From positions 10,726,001-10,790,000 of the forward strand of contig NC_064009.1 in the NCBI RefSeq assembly GCF_932276165.1: 64,000 bases of DNA, given 5' to 3'. The notes under the pieces are model-generated. The model was given only the letters and a program-made list of their open reading frames with translations, was not told the DNA's origin and did not search any database. The position numbers were made by a program, and so were the translations under genes. Shown here in pieces: positions 1 to 11,100 of the stretch (position 1 is the first letter of the stretch; each line of letters begins with the position of its first letter). Origin of the DNA: Plutella xylostella. Taxonomy: Eukaryota > Arthropoda > Insecta > Lepidoptera > Plutellidae.

Positions 1-1617
1 TAAATGCAATACATACCTATATTTCTATCGGTGCTCAATTGTGATATTATAATTATAATATTTTTATATAGTTACTTTGTGAACTGTATTTTAACGATAG
101 ATAGGAAAGAATTACCAACTCTGCTTCAGAGATTTAATTATTATGTTGATGTGACATGTCATTGTTATATCACATGATGACAAAGACATTTCAATAGGTT
201 AGGTAGGTACTATTTAGTTTATACAAAGCTTGTTAAGTACGAATATATTAGTATTTTCTTTTTATAGCTGTAACGTGAGTGATTATTAGCTACCATTGTA
301 GGTGACAACCTAAATTGAAATATTATTATTCGTAATAATAAACTTATATCTTGCTATTTGCTTGCTATAGCTATTGCTATGTACTCATGTAATTAAATGA
401 ATAATTATAAGGCATGTATTTAGTACCTACTATTGCAGGGTGTAATTTATCAGTGCTCAAGATGAATTACTCTTGATAATATTACATATCTACCAACAGA
501 ATATACCAACCAATTATATTTTTTTTATGATTATAAAATTTATAAAATTATCCAAAAGTTCCTCAGAAGTAAATTTAAACAATGATATTTAATAATACCT
601 AATAATAATTTGTTGTAAAAGTTTTATACTAAAAATAAAATTGCAGTACATAGGTACCTATTATCGGGCAGCAATAACAACTTTTTTAACAACTTGGGCA
701 CTGGTAAGTATTGATAAGTAGACTTTCTGAAGGCACTACATTTAAATAATAAGATAAACCACAGTCATACCTTAGTACTGAAAGTGTCATTGTAGTTGTA
801 ATCATTATGGTTGGACATAAAGATAATGTAAGTTTGTAAAGTGAAATGTCTAATTTAACAAAAATTGAATGGGTTCCTTTCAGATTTTTTAATTATATTT
901 TATCTATTTTTATGTTTTTAAAATAAATACGTTGTAAATCCACGTTGTTGTTTTTTTTTATGTAGTCTCTACACTACAAGACAAGTGCAAAAGTGCATTC
1001 GCATGAAAGATTATAGAAACTGTTATAGCTGTTGCGTGTGGTTTGTATTCGATAGCAAAATAAATTATATTTATGTGGATTAAATGAGTGTAAGTAAAAA
1101 TATGCCAATATTATTTAGGATTAGTTTTTTTTCCTCAGTGTTAACTTTTTATATTCTATTCATAGTTATGTTCTACTATTCTGCTGGCCTGCAACTCATT
1201 TTAAATTTATCGATAAACGATGTACGACACTACTGCTAGTGTTGCATTAAATAATATATTTTTTTTCCACTGGCAAGCATCAGTTTGTTGTTTGATTCAG
1301 AACTCAACAGCTGCATTAAATGTAGGTGTTTTTGTAAGGATAGATTGAACAGTTGATCTCAACGTTGAGCTGAGATACTTTTTTTGTTGTTACGCGCGTC
1401 ATGTAGCGTCACGTCAAAATTTCTTGTTTTCTTTCACAGCTTCTGTCATCAGTGTCAATAGATACCTATCCCGTTTTATTTCTATTTCAATTCTCTTTTC
1501 CTCATCGATCAATAAAATACAGGGAGCGGCTTATACAGATTACCGACATTTATTAGAATATGTAACATCCAAAGTGTGTTGTGAACATTTTAATTTAGCA
1601 CATCCGTCTCTATCAAG
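1..1617. other. 5' flank and probable 5' UTR of SA
   Basis: AT-rich sequence without a supported gene. The last roughly 200 bases before the SA start codon are the likely 5' UTR or proximal promoter. I see no convincing TATA box. An AATAAA at about 922-927 could be the end of an upstream plus-strand transcript, but nothing else supports one. A non-coding first exon further upstream cannot be excluded. Confidence 0.4.
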
Positions 1618-2106
1618 ATGCATCGTCGAGGCGGGAAAAGGATCCGGATGGATGATCCTCCACCGGAGTACGTGAACCCTATGACTCCGGCGACCCCCAT
1701 GACGGACCACGGCGGGCAGTCCGTTCACGAGCCGGAGAACTTCAACGTGAACTACTCGGGGTTCAATGTGGGGGCCGTGGCGAACTCGACGGTGGCGGAG
1801 GCGGCCCGGGACGACCCTGTGGAGGAGCCTGCGGATGAGGACGAGCTGCGGTCGCCGTCGCCGGCGGTCACCAAGCGGGTGACGCGCAGCCGCGGGCGCG
1901 GCGGCGACGGCGGGTACGTGGGCCGGCTGGCGGAGTCCCCGCCGCCGCCGCCGCTGCGGCCCAAGCGCGGGCGCGGCGGGCGGGGCCGGGGTCGCGGCCG
2001 GGGCGCCGCACCGCCGCCCTCCTACTCGCCGCCGCCGATGCTCATGCCTGGCGATGATGAGAACAGCCTCTACAATATACTGAGATTCAACAAGACGGCC
2101 ATCAAT
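1618..2106 (+). CDS. SA: SA exon 1 (start codon, basic N-terminus)
   Basis: Residues 1-163, phase 0 end. The ATG at 1618 is the first in frame in the GC-rich block. The exon encodes acidic and Pro-rich stretches, then an Arg/Gly tract (KRGRGGRGRGRGRG) typical of disordered nuclear tails, and ends at LYNILRFNKTAIN. The donor GTAAGTAA is also one copy of a transposon target duplication. Confidence 0.9.
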
Positions 2107-5100
2107 GTAAGTAATAGTGATGTAACGAATATTCGCATTCGCATTCGCATTCGCGAATATTCGCATATTTTTGGATATTCGCATTCGCATTCGCATTCGC
2201 AAAATTTTGTGCGAATGTTTTGCGAATATCAGTAGGTACTTTTTAGAAAAAACTATTTGAAAATAATGGTAAGTTAACAAAGTCAAAATCCATTGTCTAC
2301 AACTTTTTAAATACAAGTTACCCTTTTAATCCTAAGATGGCCCACTTTAAAATTTCAATCTTCTAAACGCTCGGATAAGTTAAAATTTCGCTCTAATGTT
2401 TGGTTAGTGCCATATAAAAATGACCTACGATTTACAATCTCATGTTTACAAACTTTTTAGTATTTCTTTAAAATAACAAACTATTTTCGTTTTTTTCCGA
2501 TACAGACTTTAGTAGGTTCTGCATCTATTCTTTGTTGATTTTCATTTTATTTAATTAGGTCTTGTCGCCGTGAAAAGCTCCTGTGAAGGCTCACCACAAG
2601 CGTTGCCAAGATGGCCTGGGCCTTATAGGACTATACACTATACTATATCATTGTTTCTTTGGAAGATGAATGAGAAAATGAGTGATTTCGGCTATATTTT
2701 TAGGGTTCCGTAGCCAAAATGGCAAAAACGGAACCCTTATAGTTTCGTCATGTCCGTCTGTCCGTCTGTCCGTCTGTCACAGCCGATTTACTCGGAAACT
2801 ATAAGTACTACAGTGATGAAATTTGATGGGAATATGTGTTGTATGAACCGCTACAAAAATATGACACTAAATAGTAAAAAAAAGAATTGGGGGTGGGGCC
2901 CCCCATACATGTAACTGAGGGATGAAATTTTTTTTTTCGATGTACATACCCGTGTGGGGTATCAATGGAAAGGTCTTTTAAAATGATATAAAGTTTTCTA
3001 AAAAACATTTTTCTTAAAGTGAACGGTTTTTGAGATATCAGCTCTCAAAGTCGTAAAAAGTATGTCCCCCCCCCCTCTATTTTTATAACTACGGGGTATA
3101 AAATTCTAAAAAAAATAGAGGTGATGCATGCTAATTAACTCTTTCAACGATTTTTGGTTTGATCAAAGTATCTCTTATAGTTTTTGAGATAGGTTGATTT
3201 AACTGTAATATTATATTTGCTGCTACGGAACCCTTTGTGCGCGAGCCCGACTCGCACTTGGCCGGTTTTTTTATTTATTATTACCTATGTTGTATTCAAA
3301 TACTGACACTAAACTTTAAGCGTAGTTACGGTCTCTTAAGTACCTACTTTCCAATTTAAGTACATACCTACTTATAAAATTAATAAAAATTCAAAAATAT
3401 TTCTTTATAAACCCAATAAAGCCCACCAAAATATTGAAGCATTGTTTTTATTTTAATGAATTAGTAAAAAAAAATTTTTACTTAAAAAATTTTTTAGAAT
3501 AACAGAAGAACATTTTTATTATTTTTCAAAAAAACGATAGTAAGTAATTGACTAATATTAACAAAGAACAAAGAAGCTTATATTTTTTTATTTAAGTTTT
3601 ACGTAAAAACATGGTTTTTGTTTTGATAGCATTTATAAATTATTTGATTAATTTCGGGCCATGATAAGTGCCTATGTTTCTAAGAAGGCCGACATTAGAG
3701 GTTTTTGAAAATGATTGTTTCCGTAAAGAAGCTTGATTTAATCTGATGATTTATATGTTGATTAATATTCAAAAACAAATGGAGAAAATAGTAATCAAGT
3801 TTATTTTCTTAAATTGTTTAATTTTTTTTATTTATTTAATTTTTGCAAAAAATAGGCCTTATGAGGCGCACATACCTTACGTTTAAATGTTCCGTCTAAG
3901 TCGCCCTCAGAAACCGCATACAGTCGCAATATGTCGTTAAAGTTACGGAGCTAAATAAAAAAATAAAAACTGAGACTAGTATTGGCTAGTCTGATTCGGA
4001 ATGCGCCTAGAACGGAACGTACCTCTAGTTCAGTACGAGACTGCAACCAAACCATACAAATGACGCCAAATTTGAACACAAACTGGATATTCGCATTCGC
4101 ATTCGCATTCGCGAATGTCGATATCAGATATTCGCATTCGCATTCGCATTCGCATTCGCGAATGTCCAAAAACACACATTCGTTACATCACTAGTAAGTA
4201 ATAACTAATTTCATTTCATTCCTACCCTATGCAGCAATGGGCATCTCAGTTGATAGTATACAGCTGAGAACAGAGATGCAGGTTTAATCCTTTGAAATGA
4301 CCAATGTGTTGAATTATCAATATGGCCAATTGAGGTGTATAAGAGACACCTGTCCTTATCATGATTAAAATTCAATGTAGAGGCTATACAAGCATAATGC
4401 AGAGCTTGCATAATTATTTTACTAATTTACACATAACACAAATCTTCCTCCATAACCTTACAGCAAGTGGTGGACATGTGGATCGAGCAGTACAAGGTGA
4501 ACCGCGAGAGTGCGCTGGTGCAGCTCATGCAGTTCTTCATCAACTCGTCCGGCTGCCGCGGGAAGGTCACTCCCGACATGGCGCAGATGGACCACACGCT
4601 CATCATCAAGAAGATGACGCAGGAGTTCGATGAGGTACTGTTTTGTGTATTTTTGTTTACTGTGTCTGTAGGCTCTCATGTTATGGGTAGGTTAGTTTTT
4701 TATGTGAATATGAATGTATGTTCTATGTATGAAGTATATTATTATTGCAAGATGATGGCTTTTTAATGGTGGTTATTTCTTGAGGTAGTCAAACCCAAGT
4801 GTTTTTGAAACTTGTTGACTTCTCTGTAATGAAGATGTGTTTGTTTGGGTTACAAAACTACACCAAACCAATAATATGATCAAGCAATTTGTTCAGTGTA
4901 CTGAAGCCAACACAAGCAGTTTCCGTTCTATATGTATAATTCCAATATAATATCTAAAAGCATATTCACATTAACCATAAAATAGTAATCCCTACAATCA
5001 ATCACCTTATAACCCTACAAACCCTACTCTTTTAATGTTTCAGGAAAGTGGCGAATACCCGCTCATAATGGGCGGCCAGACATGGAAGAAGTTCAAGTCC

Positions 5101-8100
5101 AACTTCTGTGAGTTCATCCAGACCCTGGTGAAGATGTGTCAGTACTCCATCATCTACGACCAGTACCTCATGGACAACATCATCTCGCTGCTCACTGGGC
5201 TCTCTGACTCGCAGGTGCGGGCTTTCCGTCACACCGCTACTTTAGCCGGTAAGTGTTAATTATGGTTTGATTGTGTGAATATCATTTGTAATCTAGCTAA
5301 TGTAGAGTGATCTGTAATTTTGTAGAAAGATTAACTGACGCTAACCATTATAAGAGAAGCCATGTACTGTGTGTAATTGTATGGCAAACAACTTGGTGAT
5401 TGATCAGAGCATTGAGTGTCACTCGATTGCGGTAATGTTGACTGTAAACTAAGAGCTAGATTTTTTAGATAGTCCTGTATCTTTGGGGTCACGTTGGCTT
5501 TACAAATACAATTTGGAAGCACATCTAAATAGTTTTTTTTTATTACTACCTTAATATGGCTTGGTGCTTGCTAAATTGTATTTGTAATGCTGGAGTGACC
5601 AGCCTGAACCTCAGACACACTACAGTTGACCCTACGGCGGTCGAGTGGTGACAAAACTAACAAGAAATTATGAATAACATGTAATTACAACTAACCAAGC
5701 ATGAATGGTCCTACTGATTACTAACACACCTACTCTTCACAGTCATGAAGATTATAACAACTATGATCGAAGTGGTTCTTTGTAACGCTCGCAACTTCGA
5801 CAGACGGGTAACCAACGTGTGCAGCGGTTAGTAGCTGGCTGTTGTGCGCAAGGTCCCGGGTTCGAATCAGGGCCGTATTTGATTGTGTCTGTTACAGTGC
5901 TGAGACTCTGTGCTCGGCCCTGGAGTCTGAATAAAAAACTTATTTTGCATTTTGAACTCTGAAAATCAATATAATAGGTGTATCTAAAAATAAGTAAGAT
6001 CCATTTATGATTATTATTAGAAACTGGAGTAGTTCCATATATTGAAAAGCTTAGCAAACGTAAGTTAGTTAAATTGTAGCAGGGTCTTATAAAAATGTAA
6101 GTGCTTGACCCACACAAATGTAGCAGTAGGTATAACATAGTGCATCTGTTCATACGGCATTACCTAGTTCTCCCTGTAACAGTTTTCAAGATGTGCTGAG
6201 GAATGCCATGACATGTGGTTGGCTCGTGGCTCCCCTCATTGATTGACACCCGAAATACCGTAAAGGTGTGTTCAGCAACTGCGCGGTATGGATTTGAATA
6301 TCTGGACGCACCTCTACCGAAATTGAGAACATCTACAAAGGTGTTGATGACTAATCAATGAAACATGGCTAATAGGACTCTTGGTCAATTTAAATCTCCC
6401 AAATTTATATAATTTCGATTGGCACATACGTTTCAGATCTATACAGCTACAGACAGACATACAGGACATATCCCTAAATCTCTCATTATTCAAAATTCCA
6501 TGGTTGGAAACTTACCCATACTTTGCATTCCTCAGCATGGAGTTTTTTTGTTGCAAAAACGGCTCAATAGAAAAATAAATATTAGGTAATTAAGATTGAG
6601 CTGATGCTAAGCGTATTTTCACGAACTCTTGAAATTGTTTAAAGAAGTTAATATTTGGCACTCATGTGATAAAAAAATTAGTTCTTTGTTGCGGTGCGGT
6701 CCTTTTGTCTCCAGTGTCTCGTGTTCATATGGTCCTGGTCCGAATCCCGGCCGGGGCAGATATTTGTCTAAAACCAAATATTTGTTCTTGGTTCTTGTAT
6801 TTGTTGTAGACTGGTGGAAATTTCTAGAATCACGTTTAGTAGTACTTCTAGAACTTGTACCTACTTTTAAAATGATGCTTTTACTGCTGAAATTATAGTC
6901 ACGCTTTTTGTGATGTTTCCACTAGTCTATTGTATGTCGATGTTAGATTACCAACCCGCCTGCCTAATTTTGATGTCTTGTCAAACTCTATTTTCATGCC
7001 CAACAGACAAAAATCTTCTGAAAATGATGTACTTAAACCCCATAATCTGTATTTAAATCCTATATTGTATCCTTTAACCTGCATTGGCCAATACCTACCC
7101 TGTGCTGACTTCTATTCCCCATGTTGCTCTACCCATGACACTGTTATCTGTTCCCTGCTTTGTTATGCCCTATCCCAATGTTACAAAATATGTGTTTTAT
7201 GTATGTTCACTGTAATGAAGTGACTGAAAAGTGACATATGGCATAAACTTGCCCTGTCTGCATTCTTATAACTATAAAATCTATGCTTTGACTTGACCAA
7301 GTTATCTCGAACCACAGCACACAAATGACTCTGGTCATTCATTCAAAACCCATTGTAATTACCTAGCAAAAGAGCTTGCAGTAAGGGCAGCAGTCTCCAC
7401 ATTTTCTTCACTTAACCCTTTATAAGGCAGTAACTTTATACCATATTTCATTCTTCTGCCATTGAAAGGGTTAAATTCTTATTTTAAACAATCTTCATTA
7501 TCAATTCTGCCAGTATCACATACTGAATCAACCACATCTAATTCTGCCAGTATCCCATACCAACGCCTCCAACAATTACAGTGATGAAGCTGATGACAGC
7601 CCTCGTGGACGTGGCTCTCCTGACCTCCGTGAACTGCGACAACTGTCTCCGCCAATATGAAGCTGAACGTCTCAAGGCACGGGACAAGCGCGCCACCGAG
7701 CGGCTGGAGGTGCTGGTGGCTAAACGACAGGAGCTGGAAGAGAACATGGAGGAGATCAAGAATATGCTGTCGTACATGTTCAAGTCGGTGTTCGTGCATA
7801 GATACAGGTGAGGTTTTGTGGTGTATAAAATAAACATAAGGGTGGCTTCCAGCCGAGATTCACTGCAGGGATTTGTTTTGATAGATTAGCTATGCACCAA
7901 TCACCTTCTAATCGATTAAAACGTGACAAACTGTTTTGAATGCTAGATTTATTCGTCCATTACTACCTGTCCAAGTTTCCATTAATACTCAATGACGCTA
8001 GACAGTTCTAGAGTCTTACTCCCTCTGGGCACCACCTCTAGGCCTCTAGAATCCATCTCTTTGTTCATCATTCCTTTTAACATGTACACTGCTCCCAATC

Positions 8101-11100
8101 TAAATATATTATTCCATCCATCCAAAGGTTGTCTGGCAGAGATCGCTTTAAGTGAAAAGACCGCTTTTTGTACCCTAATTAATTATGTTACAACTTGCTA
8201 ATTTAATTATTTATTGGTGTACAATGTAGAGCAGTGTTTTTCAACCTTTTTCATGATGCGTCCCCCCTGGTATAAAAAAATATTTCGCGACCCCCTTGAC
8301 CCTTTCGGTTTTTTATCATGTATGTATGTTTATGTTACAGTATTACCAATAGTCATTCCATACGACGTATTTATGGTCTCCATGATTAGGATACGAAGTA
8401 GTACATACCTACTTATCGGGTTTAAAAACACATTATTTTATAATTACACACATCGGATACGTGTGGCCATGTACGGTGGCCTGCGCCTAAAAGTATACAG
8501 ACGGAGTTTTTAAAATAGCGATCCCTGATGATGAAGGGACCAGCTACATCTGTTATAAATCTGGGGACGTGTGATGTGTGTAGCAGTGGTGTCTATGTGG
8601 ATGTGCTTCAGCAGCATGTGAGCTTGAGATCGCTATTTTAAAAACTCCGCCTGTATACTTTTAGGCGCAGGCCACCGTACATAGGTACGTACGACTAATG
8701 CCATTGCGCCCGGAATTTCCTTTTCGAAATTAGCTTTTTCTTTCTGACATTTTAAGTTTAGTTTCTAAGTTTTTAAGGGTGAAATGAAAAAGACAAAATA
8801 CTGGCTTTACAAAAAAATTAATACTTGGCGTCTTTGAACCAGGCAGGAAGGCCTCCCACGCTACGTTTGCCTATTTATTTTATTTAACTCTTTATTGTAC
8901 AAATATTACAACTATTCGTGGTCTATACTCGAGAACTCGTTTACCGCAACGGTTATCGGTTCTTCGGCAGATATGACCAGCACACTACCACTTCAGCTTG
9001 CAGCTTGCATATTTTGGCAGCTATGTCAGCAATCTTAATCCTCTGACTGATGGAAAACCTAATTTCTGATACGATTTATCAGGGAAACCCCAAGCATATG
9101 TAGCTCTCTCCATAGCACGCTGAGCGACTTTAAATCCGTGAACTAGTCCTACCGTCAGTGTCCACGTCTCTGCACTGCACCATACGTCATCACTGGCAGG
9201 ACGCACTGGTTGAAATCTTTAGTCTTCAGGCTCTGAGGGATGGCCAAGGAGAATATGTGCTGACGAAGTTCCCCGAATGCAGCCCAACCCAGTTGGGTGT
9301 GCCTTGCAGCCTCCTTGTCGAAGTTGCTTCTGCCTAGCCGAATAGTCTGCCCGAGGTAGACATATTCTTGCACAACTTCGATTGTTGCCTCACCAACGAT
9401 CACCTCGATGTGAGCATTGTACATGACTTTCGTCTTGTCCAAGTTTATACCCCGAAGCCTACACGTCGGGAAGCAGCATTTAGGCCACTTCCATCATCCT
9501 GCTCAGTTCCTGCAGAGATTCTGCCATAATAACGATGTCGTCCGCGAAGCAGAGAGGTGTGACATGTACTCGCCATTTATACATATGCCAAGTCCAGCGG
9601 CATCGTACAGACAGACTCCTCAACTCCTCGATACAGCGCCAGTCGATTTGAAATCTCTGTAACACTTCCAAAATTGCCCATTTGTCGATGGAGTTGAAGG
9701 CGTTTTCATAGTCCAGTGTCCACAAAGGCTAGATACAGGGGCTTATTATACTCTTCGGTCTTCTGTGTAATCTGCCTTACTGTGTGGATGTGGTATATTG
9801 TACTAAAACAGATCCACGAAGATGGGATAATTTAATTAAGAAATTATTAACTCAACCTTTACATTTAAGAAAATTTTAATTAGAAATATTTTTAAATTCT
9901 TTTAAATCTTTCTTAATAAATTAGTATTGTGTTTATTGTTTTTTTATAAAGTACCCAGTTTTTTTGCCCTTTGGCGACCCCCCTACAGAAGATTCGCGAC
10001 CCCCTGGGGGGTCGCGACCCACAGGTTGAAAAACACTGATGTAGAGTAATCAATATAATCTATCTATCTATCTCTAACCCCCTCCCCCTCCCCGCAGGGA
10101 CACGCTCCCGGACATCCGCGCGATCACGATGGCGGAGATCGGCATCTGGATGGAGAAGTTTCCCGCGCACTTCCTCGACGACCTGTACCTCAAGTACATT
10201 GGGTGGACGCTGCACGACAAGGTCAGATTAAAGAAACGAACAGAATATATTTTTTGAGCTCGGAACTGCACTATTCGATCAGTAAAAACGATTCCTTCAA
10301 AAAATGATAATGTGCAATAGACTCGACGTTATCTGAAACTACCTTTTAGACAGTAGTCTAGTTGGTCAGATCGTTTACTATATTGCCGAAGGTCTCGATT
10401 CGAATCCTGGATGGGGCTAAGTATATCTAATAACATAAGTACCTCCACCTTTTTAGGGTTCCGTAGCCAAAATGGCAAAAACGGAACCCTTATAGTTTCG
10501 TCATGTCCGTCTGTCCGTCTGTCCGTCTGTCCGTCTGTCACAGCCGATTTACTCGGAAACTATAAGTACTACAGTGATGAAATTTGATGGGAATATGTGT
10601 TGTATGAACCGCTACAAAAATATGACACTAAATAGTAAAAAAAAGAATTGGGGGTGGGGCCCCCCATACATGTAACTGAGGGATGAAATATTTTTTTTCG
10701 ATGTACATACCCGTGTGGGGTATCAATGGAAAGGTCTTTTAAAATGATATAAAGTTTTCTAAAATTATTTTTCTTAAAGTGAACGGTTTTTGAGATATCA
10801 GCTCTCAAAGTCGTAAAAAGTATGTCCCCCCCCCTCTATTTTTATAACTACGGGGTATAAAATTCTAAAAAAAATTGAGGTGATGCATGCTAATTAACTC
10901 TTTCAACGATTTTTGGTTTGATCAAAGTATCTCTTATAGTTTTTGAGATAGGTTGATTTAACTGTAATTTTGGTTAAGTATATTTGCTGCTACGGAACCC
11001 TTTGTGCGCGAGCCCGACTCGCACTTGGCCGGTTTTTTCGAACTATTGTTCGAAAGGACGATTCAGGACTATTGTTTTTAACACATTTAGAATTTTATAT

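Larger units (their letters stand above)
2107..4201 (+). mobile_element. hAT-type non-autonomous transposon in the SA exon 1 splice donor
   Basis: The element (2115-4193, about 2.08 kb) starts TAGTGATGTAACGAA and ends with its exact reverse complement. It is flanked by the 8-bp direct repeat GTAAGTAA (2107-2114 and 4194-4201), the duplication length typical of hAT. Subterminal blocks are runs of ATTCGC hexamers (about 2128-2225 and 4088-4163), as expected for transposase-binding arrays. There is no transposase frame; another repeat is nested at 2697-3272. The duplicated octamer is the exon 1 5' splice site itself. Confidence 0.88.
5249..7581 (+). other. SA intron 3 with SINE remnants
   Basis: A 2.3-kb intron. 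Besides the SINE-like pieces at 5785-5945 and 6688-6790 I see only AT-rich sequence with scattered stops and no exon-like block. Confidence 0.7.
8224..10046 (-). mobile_element. hAT element carrying an RTE-like LINE fragment, copy 1
   Basis: The element (8232-10038, 1.8 kb) begins CAGTGTTTTTCAACCT and ends with its reverse complement AGGTTGAAAAACACTG. It is flanked by the 8-bp repeat ATGTAGAG (8224-8231, 10039-10046). Its interior on the minus strand encodes broken pieces of an RTE-like reverse transcriptase: LDYENAFNSID, CFADDIVIMAE and VQEYVYLGQTI (9021-9725). A 202-bp fold-back element is nested at 8475-8676. No hAT transposase is seen. It lies in SA intron 4; a second copy is at 55946-57435. 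Confidence 0.9.

Noticed and set aside
2115..4193. Frames coding for RIRIRI, HSHSHS, ANANAN or ECECEC
   Set aside because: Produced by the ATTCGC hexamer in all frames; non-coding subterminal arrays of a transposon.
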